The notes: a model not told the origin generated them from the sequence alone. Positions 1-14,059 are shown, counted from the stretch's first letter. The stretch: DNA of 64,000 bases from Streptomyces sp. NBC_01268 (GCF_036240795.1 NZ_CP108454.1:6136001-6200000); one strand, 5' to 3'. Made by a program: numbers and translations.

Positions 1-1
1 G

Positions 2-4411
<4,410 letters not shown>

Positions 4412-4414
4412 GAC

Positions 4415-4447
4415 CCGGGTCCGTCGGCGGTTCGCCGGCGGACCCGG
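4415..4447 (+). terminator. Stem-loop between osaA and osaB
   Basis: Right after the kinase stop, a 9-bp outer stem (4415-4423 with 4439-4447) encloses a second 5-bp stem (4425-4429 with 4433-4437). There is no U-tract, which is usual in high-GC actinomycetes. It probably terminates or attenuates, so osaB may have its own promoter in the ~245 bases that follow. Confidence 0.55.
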
Positions 4448-4691
4448 CCGCACGGGTGTGAGAGGCCCGAGGACGGGGAACCTTCTGGTCTCCCACCGCG
4501 TTCGACGTACGGGCACGGGCTGCGTGCTCCGTGACAATGCGGTGACAGGGTGTGGCGACGGGCGGGGTGCGGCTACGATGACCGGCACAAGGACGGGCGG
4601 CGCATGGGAGTCGTCTTCTGGGGCGGCGCCCGGTGCTTCCCCCGGCTCGCAGAGCCGGAACGAGGCAGCGTCGGGGCGAGGAGGACGGGGC

Positions 4692-5366
4692 ATGGTGCAG
4701 AAGGCCAAGATCCTCCTGGTCGATGACCGGCCGGAGAATCTGCTGGCGCTGGAGGCCATTCTCTCGGCGCTCGATCAGACGCTGGTACGGGCATCGTCCG
4801 GGGAGGAAGCGCTCAAGGCGCTGTTGACCGACGACTTCGCGGTCATCCTGCTGGACGTTCAGATGCCCGGAATGGACGGGTTCGAGACGGCGGCGCACAT
4901 CAAGCGGCGCGAGCGGACCCGGGACATCCCGATCATCTTCCTCACCGCCATCAACCACGGCCCCCACCACACCTTCCGGGGATACGCGGCGGGCGCGGTC
5001 GACTACATCTCGAAGCCGTTCGACCCGTGGGTGCTGCGGGCCAAGGTCTCCGTCTTCGTCGAGCTGTACATGAAGAACTGTCAGCTCCGCGAGCAGGCGG
5101 CGCTGCTGCGGCTCCAGCTGGAGGGCGGCGGCCACAACGGGCACGCCAAGGAGTCCGCGGGGCTCCTCGCCGAGCTCTCCGCCCGCCTCGCCGCGGTCGA
5201 GGAGCAGGCCGAGGCGCTGTCCAAGCAGCTCGACGACGACTCGGCCGACGCGGCCGCCGTCGCCACCGCCGCCCATCTGGAGCGCAAGCTGACCGGACTC
5301 CGCCGGGCCCTCGACGCGCTGGAGCCCGGTACGGGCGGCGCGCCCACCCTGCCCTCGCAGAGCTGA
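4692..5366 (+). CDS. osaB: Response regulator without DNA-binding domain (OsaB type)
   Basis: A 224-residue CheY-like receiver (~5-120) with acidic pocket Asp11/Asp12, phospho-acceptor Asp55 (LLDVQMPGMDG) and conserved Lys108 (SKPF). The rest is not a DNA-binding domain; it is a charged, Leu/Ala-rich helical tail (~120-215) likely to form a coiled coil, so output is probably by protein contact. The ATG at 4692 has GAGGAGG upstream and begins directly with the receiver; the frame stays open upstream to 4458 but that part does not look coding. The neighbouring HAMP-repeat kinase is the expected partner. In S. coelicolor the equivalent osaB is, from memory, needed for osmoadaptation and aerial growth. 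Confidence 0.85.
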   Translation: MVQKAKILLVDDRPENLLALEAILSALDQTLVRASSGEEALKALLTDDFAVILLDVQMPGMDGFETAAHIKRRERTRDIPIIFLTAINHGPHHTFRGYAAGAVDYISKPFDPWVLRAKVSVFVELYMKNCQLREQAALLRLQLEGGGHNGHAKESAGLLAELSARLAAVEEQAEALSKQLDDDSADAAAVATAAHLERKLTGLRRALDALEPGTGGAPTLPSQS

Positions 5367-5384
5367 CCCGACGTCACCCGCCGG

Positions 5385-5403
5385 CGCCCGCCGTGAGCGG
5401 GCG
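5385..5403 (+). terminator. Hairpin downstream of osaB
   Basis: Perfect 7-bp GC stem CGCCCGC/GCGGGCG with a 5-base loop, 18 bases after the osaB stop and followed by TCAGTTT. A likely terminator separating osaB from ftsK. Confidence 0.55.
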
Positions 5404-5468
5404 TCAGTTTCGCGCCCTCGCAAGGGCGACACGAACGGGTGAGCTGTTTCCCCGGCGGCGTACACCGG

Positions 5469-5474
5469 TAACCT
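5469..5474 (+). promoter_or_regulatory. -10 element of ftsK, leaderless arrangement
   Basis: TAACCT lies exactly seven bases before the ftsK ATG, the geometry of leaderless actinomycete transcripts, and no Shine-Dalgarno sequence precedes the ATG. The -35 is poor (CTGTTT at 5444, 19-base spacer). Confidence 0.5.
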
Positions 5475-5481
5475 CAGCATC

Positions 5482-8292
5482 ATGGCCTCACGTACGTCCG
5501 GCAAGGGTTCCCAGGGCACGGCGGGCACCGCAAAGCCGCGAGCCGGCCGTACGACCGGCACCGCGAAGAAGGCGGTGCCCGCCAAGTCGCCCGCCAAGCC
5601 TCCCGCGAAGAAGGCGCCGGCCAAGAAGGCCGCGCCCGCCAAGCGCGCGCCCGCGCGCAAGACCGCCGCGAAGAGGCCCGCGCCGCGCTCGGCGCCGTCC
5701 CCGACCGGCGGCCTCTACCGGCTGGTGCGCGGGCTCTGGCTCGGCCTGGCGCACGCCGTGGGCGCGATGTTCCGGGGGATAGGGCGCGGAGCCAAGGGCC
5801 TCGACCCGGCGCACCGCAAGGACGGGGCGGCGCTGCTGCTGCTCGGGATCGCCCTGATCGTCGCCGCCGGGACCTGGTCCAATCTGCGCGGACCGGTGGG
5901 CGACCTGGTCGAGATGCTGGTCACCGGTGCCTTCGGGCGGCTCGACCTGCTGGTCCCGCTGCTCGTCGGCGCGATCGGCGTCCGACTGATCCTGCACCCG
6001 GAGAAGCCGGAGGCCAACGGGCGGATCGCGATCGGTCTGTCCGCCCTCGTCATCGGCGTGCTCGGACAGGTGCACATCGCGTGCGGCTCGCCCGGCCGCG
6101 GAGACGGCACCAAGGCCATGCAGGACGCCGGCGGGCTGATCGGCTGGGCCGCCTCGAAGCCGCTCGTCTTCATGATGGGCGAGGTCCTCGCGGTCCCGAT
6201 GCTGGTGCTGCTCACGATCTTCGGGCTGCTCGTCGTCACCGCCACCCCCGTCAACGCCATCCCGCAGCGGCTGCGCGCCCTCGGCGCCCGGCTCGGCATC
6301 GTCGAACCGGAGTACGAGCCCGAGGCGGACGGCGCCGACGACGCCTACGGCGACGACTGGCGCGAGGCGGGCCCGCAGCCCGCGCGCCCGGGCCGCCGCC
6401 GCGCCCCCGGCGCCGGGCCGGGCCACGACCCCGACGGGACCGACCGGGCCGAAGCCGCGGCCCTGGAGCGGCGCGGCCGGCGCCGTACCCCGCCCGCGTC
6501 CGCCTTCGACACCGGCGGGCTCGACCCCGTCGACGTCGCCGCCGCGGCGGCCGCCGCCCTGGACGGCGCCGTCCTCAACGGCATGCCGCCGTCCCCGCTG
6601 GTCGCCGGCCTGACCCGGGACCTCACCTCCGAGCGGGCCGCCGCCGTCGCGGCCGCCGCGGCCGACGCCGCCGAGGCACCGGCCGCCCCCGTGCCGACCG
6701 CGCGGGGGGCGAAGGGCGGCAGGGACGCTTCCGGCGGGGGAGTGCCGGACCTCACCAAGCCGGCGCCCGAGCCGACCGACCTGCCCCCGCGGGCCGAGCA
6801 GCTCCAGCTGTCCGGCGACATCACGTACTCCCTGCCGTCCATGGACCTCCTGGAGCGCGGCGGCCCCGGCAAGACCCGCAGCGCCGCCAACGACCTGATC
6901 GTCGAGTCGCTCACCAACGTCTTCGCCGAGTTCAAGGTCGACGCCGCCGTCACGGGCTTCACCCGGGGCCCGACGGTCACCCGGTACGAGGTGGAGCTCG
7001 GCCCGGCGGTCAAGGTCGAGAAGATCACCGCGCTCACCAAGAACATCGCCTACGCCGTGGCCAGCCCCGACGTGCGGATCATCTCGCCGATCCCCGGCAA
7101 GTCCGCCGTCGGCATCGAGATCCCGAACACCGACCGCGAGATGGTCAACCTCGGCGACGTGCTCCGGCTCGCCGAGGCGGCCGAGGACGACCACCCGATG
7201 CTGGTGGCGCTCGGCAAGGACGTCGAGGGCGGCTACGTGATGGCCAACCTGGCGAAGATGCCGCACATCCTGGTCGCCGGCGCCACCGGCTCCGGCAAGT
7301 CCTCCTGCATCAACTGCCTGATCACCTCGGTGATGATAAGAGCGACCCCGGAGGACGTCCGGATGGTGCTCGTCGACCCCAAGCGGGTCGAGCTCACCGC
7401 GTACGAGGGCATCCCGCACCTGATCACGCCGATCATCACCAACCCGAAGCGGGCCGCCGAGGCCCTCCAGTGGGTCGTGCGCGAGATGGACCTGCGCTAC
7501 GACGACCTGGCCGCGTTCGGCTTCCGGCACATCGACGACTTCAACCAGGCGATCCGCGACGGCAAGGTCCAGCTGCCGCCGGGCAGCGAGCGCGAGCTCA
7601 AGACCTACCCGTACCTCCTGGTGATCGTCGACGAGCTCGCCGACCTGATGATGGTCGCCCCCCGGGACGTCGAGGACGCGATCGTCCGCATCACCCAGCT
7701 GGCGCGCGCCGCCGGCATCCACCTGGTGCTCGCCACCCAGCGGCCCTCCGTGGACGTCGTCACCGGTCTGATCAAGGCGAACGTGCCCTCCCGGCTCGCC
7801 TTCGCCACCTCCTCGCTCGCCGACAGCCGGGTCATCCTCGACCAGCCGGGCGCCGAGAAGCTGATCGGCAAGGGCGACGGCCTCTTCCTGCCGATGGGCG
7901 CGAACAAGCCGACCCGCATGCAGGGCGCCTTCGTCACCGAGGCCGAGGTCGCCACCGTCGTCCAGCACTGCAAGGACCAGATGGCGCCCGTCTTCCGGGA
8001 GGACGTCACCGTCGGCACCAAGCAGAAGAAGGAGATCGACGAGGAGATCGGCGACGACCTCGACCTGCTGTGCCAGGCCGCCGAGCTGGTCGTCTCGACC
8101 CAGTTCGGCTCCACCTCGATGCTCCAGCGCAAGCTGCGGGTGGGCTTCGCGAAGGCCGGCCGGCTGATGGACCTGATGGAGTCGCGCAACATCGTCGGAC
8201 CGAGCGAGGGGTCGAAGGCGCGGGACGTGCTCGTCAAGCCCGACGAGCTCGACGGGGTGCTGGCCGTGATCCGCGGGGAGTCCGACGGCTGA
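5482..8292 (+). CDS. ftsK: DNA translocase FtsK
   Basis: A 936-residue septal DNA pump that moves chromosomes out of closing septa, important at sporulation septation in Streptomyces. Residues 1-75 are an extremely basic Lys/Ala/Pro tail. About four membrane helices follow (~115-260), then a long acidic/Pro/Ala-rich linker (~275-430). The RecA-like motor has Walker A GATGSGKS at 600-607 and Walker B VIVDE around 714-718. The C-terminal winged-helix gamma domain (~865-936, with QRKLRVGFAKAGRLMD) would recognise polar KOPS-type sequences. Length and order fit actinobacterial FtsK/SpoIIIE. It sits alone between hairpins; start by leaderless geometry. Confidence 0.97.
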   Translation: MASRTSGKGSQGTAGTAKPRAGRTTGTAKKAVPAKSPAKPPAKKAPAKKAAPAKRAPARKTAAKRPAPRSAPSPTGGLYRLVRGLWLGLAHAVGAMFRGIGRGAKGLDPAHRKDGAALLLLGIALIVAAGTWSNLRGPVGDLVEMLVTGAFGRLDLLVPLLVGAIGVRLILHPEKPEANGRIAIGLSALVIGVLGQVHIACGSPGRGDGTKAMQDAGGLIGWAASKPLVFMMGEVLAVPMLVLLTIFGLLVVTATPVNAIPQRLRALGARLGIVEPEYEPEADGADDAYGDDWREAGPQPARPGRRRAPGAGPGHDPDGTDRAEAAALERRGRRRTPPASAFDTGGLDPVDVAAAAAAALDGAVLNGMPPSPLVAGLTRDLTSERAAAVAAAAADAAEAPAAPVPTARGAKGGRDASGGGVPDLTKPAPEPTDLPPRAEQLQLSGDITYSLPSMDLLERGGPGKTRSAANDLIVESLTNVFAEFKVDAAVTGFTRGPTVTRYEVELGPAVKVEKITALTKNIAYAVASPDVRIISPIPGKSAVGIEIPNTDREMVNLGDVLRLAEAAEDDHPMLVALGKDVEGGYVMANLAKMPHILVAGATGSGKSSCINCLITSVMIRATPEDVRMVLVDPKRVELTAYEGIPHLITPIITNPKRAAEALQWVVREMDLRYDDLAAFGFRHIDDFNQAIRDGKVQLPPGSERELKTYPYLLVIVDELADLMMVAPRDVEDAIVRITQLARAAGIHLVLATQRPSVDVVTGLIKANVPSRLAFATSSLADSRVILDQPGAEKLIGKGDGLFLPMGANKPTRMQGAFVTEAEVATVVQHCKDQMAPVFREDVTVGTKQKKEIDEEIGDDLDLLCQAAELVVSTQFGSTSMLQRKLRVGFAKAGRLMDLMESRNIVGPSEGSKARDVLVKPDELDGVLAVIRGESDG

Positions 8293-8514
8293 GGGCGCCG
8301 AGCCGGGGGCTGCCGTACCGAGACCGGGCCGAGACTCACTCGTAAGGGAACGAGGGCAACCGTTTCCCTTGGTCATACGTCAAGTTGGAGGGAGGGACAG
8401 GATGATGTCCCAGCCTCATGGCGTACAAACGACGCCCGCCCGGTTGCCCCACCCTTTCGTACCACCCATAGACTGAACGTCCAGCAGGTGGCTACACGCT
8501 CGAAAGGCGCTCTC

Positions 8515-9348
8515 GTGTCCATCGGCAACTCCCCCGAATCCCCCGAGGACGACCGGAACTTCCCGGCAGATGACCGGGATTCGATCGGTCGTGCCCTCCA
8601 GCAGGCCCGTGTCGCCGCCGGTCTCACCGTCGAAGAGGTCAGCGCCTCCACCCGCGTGCGTGTCCCGATCGTGCACGCGATCGAGGAGGACGACTTCTCG
8701 CGCTGCGGCGGCGACGTCTACGCCCGCGGGCACGTCCGTACGCTCGCGCGCGCCGTGGGGCTCGATCCGGCCCTTCTGATCGAGCAGTACGACGCCGAGC
8801 ACGGCGGCCGCCCCGCACCGACCCCGGCGGCACCGCTCTTCGAGGCGGAACGCATCCGCCCCGAGCCGCGCCGCCCCAACTGGACCGCCGCCATGGTCGC
8901 CGCGATCGTCGCCGTCGTCGGCTTCGTCGGCTTCACGATGTTCAACGGGAACGACGTGCGCGGCAACGGCACGGTCGCGGACGGCCCGGCCCCGGCGCCC
9001 AAGGCCAGCACCAGCGCCAAGCCCAAGCCGGTCAAGCCCGCCCCCAAGCCCGCGCCCTCCGAGAGCGCCATCGCGGCGGTCCCGCAGGACAAGGTCACCG
9101 TGAAGCTCACCGCGGTCGACGACAAGAGCTGGATCTCGGCCAAGGCGCACGACGGCAAGCTGCTCTTCGACGGACTGCTCCTCGCGGGCGAGTCCAAGAC
9201 CTTCCAGGACGACGAGCGCGTCGATCTCATCCTCGGCAACGCCGGGCCGATCGAGCTCTACGTCAACGGCAAGAAGGTCCAGGACACCTTCGAGTCCGGC
9301 CAGGTCGAGCGCCTGTCGTACACCAAGGGAGACCCCGAGGCCGGCTGA
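8515..9348 (+). CDS. RodZ-like membrane-anchored helix-turn-helix protein
   Basis: A 277-residue protein of the RodZ/DUF4115 type. An N-terminal Xre-like HTH (~18-85; [20 protein letters not shown]) is followed by a linker, one membrane helix (~125-145, [16 protein letters not shown]), a Pro/Lys/Ala-rich extracytoplasmic stretch, and a C-terminal beta domain (~195-277) typical of DUF4115. RodZ links the elongation machinery to the membrane; the actinobacterial role is unclear. GTG at 8515 has AAAGG about eight bases upstream; an alternative GTG at 8488 adds nine residues. A possible promoter is TTGCCC then TAGACT (8469-8474) with a long spacer. Confidence 0.85.
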   Translation: MSIGNSPESPEDDRNFPADDRDSIGRALQQARVAAGLTVEEVSASTRVRVPIVHAIEEDDFSRCGGDVYARGHVRTLARAVGLDPALLIEQYDAEHGGRPAPTPAAPLFEAERIRPEPRRPNWTAAMVAAIVAVVGFVGFTMFNGNDVRGNGTVADGPAPAPKASTSAKPKPVKPAPKPAPSESAIAAVPQDKVTVKLTAVDDKSWISAKAHDGKLLFDGLLLAGESKTFQDDERVDLILGNAGPIELYVNGKKVQDTFESGQVERLSYTKGDPEAG

Positions 9349-9408
9349 TCCCGGTGACCGGTGTGACGTGGGTGAACCCTGCGCGACGGAGGTACGGCCG
9401 GGACGAAG

Positions 9409-9414
9409 TAGTCT
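9409..9414 (+). promoter_or_regulatory. -10 element of rimO, leaderless arrangement
   Basis: TAGTCT seven bases before the rimO ATG and no Shine-Dalgarno sequence; supports transcription starting at the start codon and fixes the start at 9422. Confidence 0.5.
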
Positions 9415-9421
9415 TGAGTCC

Positions 9422-10972
9422 ATGCCCGAACGCCGTACCGTCGCCCTTGTCACTCTCGGCTGCGCCCGTAACGAGGTGGACTCGGAGGAGCTCGCAGGCC
9501 GCTTGGCAGCGGACGGCTGGGAGCTCGTCGAGTCCGCCGAGGACGCAGACGTCGCCGTCGTCAACACCTGTGGTTTCGTCGAGGCCGCCAAGAAGGACTC
9601 CGTCGACGCCCTCCTCGAAGCCAATGATCTGAAGGACCACGGCCGCACCCAGGCCGTCGTCGCCGTCGGCTGTATGGCCGAGCGCTACGGCAAGGAACTC
9701 GCCGACGCGCTCCCCGAGGCCGACGGCGTGCTCGGCTTCGACGACTACGCCGACATCTCCAACCGCCTCCAGACCATCCTCAGCGGTGGCAGTGTCGAGG
9801 CGCACACCCCGCGTGACCGGCGCAGCCTGCTGCCGCTGTCCCCGGTGGAGCGCCAGCAGGCCGCCTCCTCCGTGGCCCTGCCCGGCCACGGGGCCGTGGA
9901 GGCCCCTGAGGCGCCCGAGGCGCCCGTCGCCCCGGAGAACGTGCCGACCGACCTCCCCGACGGCCTGGCGCCCGCCTCCGGGCCGCGCGCCCCGCTCCGG
10001 CGCCGCCTGGACACCAGCCCGGTCGCCTCCGTGAAGCTGGCGTCCGGCTGCGACCGGCGCTGCTCCTTCTGCGCCATCCCGTCCTTCCGCGGTTCCTTCG
10101 TCTCGCGCCGTCCCTCGGACGTGCTGAACGAGACGCGCTGGCTCGCCGAGCAGGGTGTGAAGGAGGTCATGCTGGTCTCCGAGAACAACACCTCGTACGG
10201 CAAGGACCTCGGCGACATCCGGCTCCTGGAGAGCCTGCTGCCCGAGCTGGCCGCCGTCGACGGCATCGAGCGGGTCCGGGTCAGCTACCTGCAGCCCGCC
10301 GAGATGCGCCCCGGCCTGATCGACGTGCTCACCTCGACCGAGAAGGTCGTCCCGTACTTCGACCTGTCCTTCCAGCACAGCGCGCCCGACGTGCTGCGGG
10401 CGATGCGCCGCTTCGGCGACACCGACCGCTTCCTGGAGCTCCTGGAGACCATCCGCTCCAAGGCCCCGACCGCCGGCGCCCGCTCCAACTTCATCGTCGG
10501 CTTCCCCGGCGAGACCGAGGCGGACTTCGCCGAGCTGGAACGCTTCGTCACGCACGCCCGCCTCGACGCCATCGGCGTCTTCGGCTACTCCGACGAGGAC
10601 GGCACCGAGGCCGCCACGTACGAGCACAAGCTGGACCAGGACGTGGTCGACGCGCGCCTCGCGCACCTGTCCCGGCTCGCCGAGGAGCTCACCGCCCAGC
10701 GCGCGGAGGAGCGGATCGGCGAGACCCTGGAAGTACTGGTGGAGTCCTTCGACGAGGAGGCGGACGGCTGGATCGGCCGCGCCGCGCACCAGGCGCCCGA
10801 GACCGACGGCCAGGTGCTCCTCCCGGCGGACTCCGCCGAGGGCCTCGGCCTGGCCCCGGGCCGTATGGTCAGGGCCAAGGTCGTCGACACCGAGGGCGTC
10901 GACCTGGTGGCCGAGTGCTGCGACCTTCTGGGCGACCCCCAGACCCCCGGAGCCGAGGAGGCGGGCAGATGA
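9422..10972 (+). CDS. rimO: Ribosomal protein S12 methylthiotransferase RimO
   Basis: A 516-residue radical-SAM methylthiotransferase that methylthiolates the conserved Asp of ribosomal protein S12. Order: N-terminal UPF0004 domain beginning [18 protein letters not shown], which distinguishes RimO from MiaB; a Pro/Glu-rich insert (~125-195); radical-SAM domain with cluster cysteines 210, 214 and 217 (CDRRCSFC); C-terminal TRAM domain. The Pro/Ala insert before the cluster is longer than in proteobacterial RimO. The stop overlaps the pgsA start (ATGA), so rimO-pgsA-cinA are translationally coupled. MiaB, its tRNA-modifying relative, is elsewhere in this window. Confidence 0.95.
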   Translation: MPERRTVALVTLGCARNEVDSEELAGRLAADGWELVESAEDADVAVVNTCGFVEAAKKDSVDALLEANDLKDHGRTQAVVAVGCMAERYGKELADALPEADGVLGFDDYADISNRLQTILSGGSVEAHTPRDRRSLLPLSPVERQQAASSVALPGHGAVEAPEAPEAPVAPENVPTDLPDGLAPASGPRAPLRRRLDTSPVASVKLASGCDRRCSFCAIPSFRGSFVSRRPSDVLNETRWLAEQGVKEVMLVSENNTSYGKDLGDIRLLESLLPELAAVDGIERVRVSYLQPAEMRPGLIDVLTSTEKVVPYFDLSFQHSAPDVLRAMRRFGDTDRFLELLETIRSKAPTAGARSNFIVGFPGETEADFAELERFVTHARLDAIGVFGYSDEDGTEAATYEHKLDQDVVDARLAHLSRLAEELTAQRAEERIGETLEVLVESFDEEADGWIGRAAHQAPETDGQVLLPADSAEGLGLAPGRMVRAKVVDTEGVDLVAECCDLLGDPQTPGAEEAGR

Positions 10973-11643
10973 CCGGAGTCCCGGCATCCGCGACGGGCGG
11001 GACCGGTAGGCCGGCGCCGCGCGGCAAGCTGGGCTCTGCGGCCGTCAACCAGGCCAGCCTGTGGAACATCGCGAACATCCTCACCATGGTCCGGCTCGTG
11101 CTCGTGCCCGGCTTCGTGGTGCTGCTCTTCCAGGACGGCGGGCACGACCCCGCATGGCGCGCCTGGGCGTGGGCGGCGTTCGCCGTCGCCATGATCACCG
11201 ACGTCTTCGACGGGCATCTGGCGCGGACGTACAACCTGGTCACCGACTTCGGGAAGATCGCCGACCCGATCGCCGACAAGGCGATCATGGCGGCCGGACT
11301 GATCTCCCTGTCGTACCTCGGCGACCTGCCGTGGTGGGTGACGGGCGTGATCCTCGCCCGTGAGCTGGGGATCACCCTGATGCGGTTCTGGGTGATCCGG
11401 CACGGGGTCATCCCGGCCAGCCGCGGCGGGAAGATGAAGACCCTCGCGCAGGGCACGGCGGTCGGCATGTACGTGCTGATGCTCACCGGTCCACTCGCCA
11501 CCTTGCGCTTCTGGGTGATGGCGGTGGCCGTCGTGCTGACGGTCGTCACCGGCCTGGACTACGTACGGCAGGCGGTCGTCCTGCGCCGCAGGGGGCTCGC
11601 GGCGGAGCGCGCCGAGGCCGCCGCGGAGGCGGACGGACGATGA
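10969..11643 (+). CDS. pgsA: CDP-diacylglycerol--glycerol-3-phosphate 3-phosphatidyltransferase
   Basis: A 224-residue membrane enzyme forming phosphatidylglycerophosphate from CDP-diacylglycerol and glycerol-3-phosphate. The CDP-alcohol phosphotransferase signature is complete: D-G-x2-A-R, then G-x3-D-x3-D ([10 protein letters not shown] ... GKIADPIAD). About five membrane helices are visible. The ATG is inside ATGA overlapping the rimO stop, and its own stop overlaps cinA the same way. A pgsA-type gene beside clgR near recA and ftsK is also seen in mycobacteria (recalled). Several actinobacteria have more than one pgsA paralogue, so acceptor specificity (PGP versus another polar head) is inferred. 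Confidence 0.9.
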   Translation: MTGVPASATGGTGRPAPRGKLGSAAVNQASLWNIANILTMVRLVLVPGFVVLLFQDGGHDPAWRAWAWAAFAVAMITDVFDGHLARTYNLVTDFGKIADPIADKAIMAAGLISLSYLGDLPWWVTGVILARELGITLMRFWVIRHGVIPASRGGKMKTLAQGTAVGMYVLMLTGPLATLRFWVMAVAVVLTVVTGLDYVRQAVVLRRRGLAAERAEAAAEADGR

Positions 11644-12173
11644 ACGAAGCCGCCCGGGTGCTGGAGCTGCTCGCGGAACGAGGCCACACGCTGGCCGCCG
11701 CGGAGTCCCTCACGGGCGGTCTGGTGGCCGCGGAGCTGACCGGGGTCCCCGGGGCCTCGAAGTCCTTCCGCGGCTCCGTCACGGCCTACGCGACGCCGCT
11801 CAAGGAGCAGCTGCTCGGGGTCGACCGGACCCTCCTGGCGGAGCGCGGCGCGGTCGATCCGGAGGTCGCGCTGCAGATGGCGGCGGGTGTGCGGGCCCGT
11901 CTGGGCGCCGACTGGGGCATCGCGACCACCGGCGTCGCGGGACCCGATCCGCAGGACGGCCAGCCCGTGGGGACGGTCTACGTGGCCGTCGCCGGGCCCG
12001 CCGGGGAGCGCTGCGGGGCGGGGAAGGTGGCCTCGTTGCGGTTGAACGGCGACCGCGCGGAAATCCGTAGAGAGAGCGTGCGGAGCGTGCTCGAACTGCT
12101 CCGAGAGCTGCTCGACGGAGAACACCCGGAAAATGCGCGGGCACAGGATACGGAACAGAACGGGGGAGATTGA
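11640..12173 (+). CDS. cinA: CinA-family nicotinamide-nucleotide amidohydrolase
   Basis: A 177-residue single-domain CinA C-terminal (PncC-type) protein, which deamidates NMN to nicotinate mononucleotide in pyridine nucleotide recycling. Family motifs: AAESLTGGLVA near the N-terminus, GSVTAYA, and ATTGVAGPDPQDGQPVGTVY. It lacks the N-terminal MoCF domain of the long CinA form. The start overlaps the pgsA stop by ATGA. Function follows family assignment only; the short form is normal for this locus. Confidence 0.88.
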   Translation: MNEAARVLELLAERGHTLAAAESLTGGLVAAELTGVPGASKSFRGSVTAYATPLKEQLLGVDRTLLAERGAVDPEVALQMAAGVRARLGADWGIATTGVAGPDPQDGQPVGTVYVAVAGPAGERCGAGKVASLRLNGDRAEIRRESVRSVLELLRELLDGEHPENARAQDTEQNGGD

Positions 12174-12282
12174 TGTTTGCAGCCATGAGTGAACACGACA
12201 TCGCTCCCCGCACGGCCGCGGCGCGAGGCGGTACGGTGGGGCGTGAAGGATGCGGCTACGCGGTCCGAGGAGGGAGCCACCG

Positions 12283-12657
12283 ATGATTCTGCTCCGTCGC
12301 CTGTTGGGTGACGTGCTGCGTCGGCAGCGCCAGCGCCAGGGCCGTACTCTGCGCGAAGTCTCCTCGTCCGCCCGAGTCTCACTCGGCTATCTCTCCGAGG
12401 TGGAGCGGGGGCAGAAGGAGGCTTCCTCCGAACTGCTCTCCGCGATCTGCGACGCGCTGGACGTACGGATGTCCGAGCTCATGCGCGAAGTGAGCGACGA
12501 GCTGTCGTTGGCCGAACTGGCCGAGTCGGCAGCGGCGAGCGAACCGGTGCCGGCACCGGTCCGCCCGATGCTCAATTCGGTGTCGGTGGCCGGTGTGTCC
12601 ACCGAGCGGGTGACCATCAAGGCGCCCACAGAAGCGGTGAACGTCGTCGCCGCCTGA
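12283..12657 (+). CDS. clgR: Xre-family activator of Clp protease genes, ClgR
   Basis: A 124-residue protein with one N-terminal HTH (~8-66; [20 protein letters not shown]) and a short C-terminal tail ending VNVVAA. Size, HTH sequence and position beside pgsA match ClgR, activator of clp and lon protease genes in Streptomyces and other actinobacteria. In S. lividans the hydrophobic C-terminal Ala end is reported to make ClgR a ClpP substrate; the VVAA end fits, though that link is from memory. ATG 12283 has GAGGAGGGAG upstream; an upstream in-frame ATG at 12250 lacks such a site. Confidence 0.88.
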   Translation: MILLRRLLGDVLRRQRQRQGRTLREVSSSARVSLGYLSEVERGQKEASSELLSAICDALDVRMSELMREVSDELSLAELAESAAASEPVPAPVRPMLNSVSVAGVSTERVTIKAPTEAVNVVAA

Positions 12658-12686
12658 ACCGAAGCTGCTTCGGCGAAGTGCGATGG

Positions 12687-12726
12687 AGCCCCGCTCGGCC
12701 CCCTGGAAGGGGTGCCGGGCGGGGCT
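12687..12726 (+). terminator. Hairpin downstream of clgR
   Basis: 8-bp stem AGCCCCGC/GCGGGGCT (12687-12694 with 12719-12726) with an inner CCCC/GGGG pairing, 30 bases after the clgR stop and followed by CTTC. Likely terminator of rimO-pgsA-cinA-clgR. Confidence 0.6.
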
Positions 12727-12837
12727 CTTCACATGCGCCCCCGGGCCGGCTCCCGCGGGCGCTGGAGATGCCGGGTCCCGTGAGGGCGTGCCATGGTGGG
12801 GGCACGGCGGGGGGACGAACGACAGGTAGGAGCCCCC

Positions 12838-12933
12838 ATGGCCTTCGCCCCCGCGATACGGCGCCCTCCACGCGTTCCGTGCGCCCGGTCTGCCTCCGGT
12901 GCGCCCTCCCGCCGGGTGATCCTGCCGCACTAG
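12838..12933 (+). CDS. Candidate 31-residue small ORF
   Basis: A short frame in the gap between clgR and the next gene. It has a good AGGTAGGAG sequence six bases before its ATG and ends at TAG 12931. The peptide is Arg/Pro/Ala-rich with no recognisable motif. The ribosome-binding site is the only reason to list it. Confidence 0.15.
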   Translation: MAFAPAIRRPPRVPCARSASGAPSRRVILPH

Positions 12934-12954
12934 CGTCGACCGGAGGAGGCGGCC

Positions 12955-13263
12955 ATGGTACGGCGACGGGTTCCGCTGGTGACGCTCATGCTGGTCGCGG
13001 TCGGACTGGTGGCCGGCGGGCTCTGGTGGTGGGCGGTGTTGCGCCTGCTGCTGGTGCCGGGGGAGGCGGGCCCGGTCGAGGGGGCGGTGGCCGCGGGCGG
13101 CTGGGGGCTGAGCCTGCTGCCGGTGCACGTGGCCGCCTCTTCACGGCGACGTGCGGCGTCTTCGGGGACGGGTGGTGGCGGGGCTGGGTCACGGGGTTCC
13201 GCGCGGGCCGTCACCAGGGCATCGCGACGCCGCCGTTGGGGCGCAGGATCTGGCCCGTCGTGA
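12955..13263 (+). CDS. Small membrane protein of unknown function
   Basis: A 102-residue frame with GGAGGAGG seven bases before ATG 12955. Residues 5-32 form a clear hydrophobic segment (VTLMLVAVGLVAGGLWWWAV), with a second weak one around 45-60. The last ~40 residues are Ser/Arg/Gly-rich low complexity and run 53 bases into the convergent dehydrogenase gene, so the real protein may be shorter (a frameshift is possible near 13140). I do not recognise a family. Confidence 0.45.
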   Translation: MVRRRVPLVTLMLVAVGLVAGGLWWWAVLRLLLVPGEAGPVEGAVAAGGWGLSLLPVHVAASSRRRAASSGTGGGGAGSRGSARAVTRASRRRRWGAGSGPS

Positions 13264-13975
13264 ACGACGAGGCGTCACTGGCGAGGTGCAGGACCGCGTG
13301 TGCGATGTCCTCGGGCTCGCCGACCCGGCCCAGCGGGGAGACGCGGACCATCATCGCCTCGGCCTGCTCCTGCGCGGCGGGCTCGTGGCGGTCCGTCATG
13401 GGGGTGCGGATCCAGCCCGGCGCGACCGCGTTGACCCGGATGCCGTGCCGGCCGACCTCGGCGGCCAGCGTCTTGGTCAGCTGCACCACGGCCGCCTTGG
13501 CGACGCTGTAGCAGAGCAGCCCCGGGCTCGCGGCGTCCATCGCGCCGGAGGCCATGGTCACGATGGAGCCGGGGACGCCGTGCTCGATCATCGCGCCGGC
13601 CGCCTCCTGGCAGGCGTGCAGCACCCCCTTGAAGTTCACCGCGAGCACCCGGTCGAGGTCCTCCTCGCGGGTCTCCAGGACCGTGCTCGTGTGCATGATC
13701 CCGGCGACCGCCGCCATGACGTGCAGCGGGCCGGCCGCCCGGACCGCGGCGCCGAGGGCGGCGCGGTCGGTGACGTCCAGGGCGTGGGTGTGCGCGGTGC
13801 CGCCCCGCCGCCCGATCCGGTCCGCCGTCTCCTTCAGGCCGTGCTCGTCGCGGTCCGCGCAGTGGACGGCCGCCCCCGCCTCGGCGAGGAGCTCCGCGGT
13901 CGCGCGGCCGATGCCGCTCGCCGCTCCGGTGACGAAGGCCGTGCGGCCGGTGAGGTCGTACGCGGTGAGGGCCAT
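13211..13975 (-). CDS. Short-chain dehydrogenase/reductase
   Basis: A 254-residue classical SDR. The Rossmann motif TGAASGIG is at ~14-21, an NAG-equivalent (AAVAGIM) around 85-92, and Ser with the Y-x3-K pair (YSVAKAAV) around 145-155. Asp at the end of beta-2 (CADRDE) suggests NAD(H) preference. The substrate cannot be told; the 3-oxoacyl-ACP-reductase-like pattern is shared by many SDRs. The start at 13975 is preferred over an upstream TTG at 14011 because the Rossmann fold begins directly after it and TACCGT sits six bases upstream on the minus strand. Confidence 0.88.
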   Translation of the reverse strand: MALTAYDLTGRTAFVTGAASGIGRATAELLAEAGAAVHCADRDEHGLKETADRIGRRGGTAHTHALDVTDRAALGAAVRAAGPLHVMAAVAGIMHTSTVLETREEDLDRVLAVNFKGVLHACQEAAGAMIEHGVPGSIVTMASGAMDAASPGLLCYSVAKAAVVQLTKTLAAEVGRHGIRVNAVAPGWIRTPMTDRHEPAAQEQAEAMMVRVSPLGRVGEPEDIAHAVLHLASDASSFTTGQILRPNGGVAMPW

Positions 13976-14059
13976 GTCCGGACGGTACGACCGGATCTGA
14001 CGGCCCGTCAATTAGTGGGTGGGGTTCTGTTGCGGGGGCCGTGCCGGCGGACCCCCGGG

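Noticed and set aside
5488..8376. A 962-codon open frame opposite ftsK
   Set aside because: Same cause: third-position GC bias leaves antisense frames open. No domain was seen.
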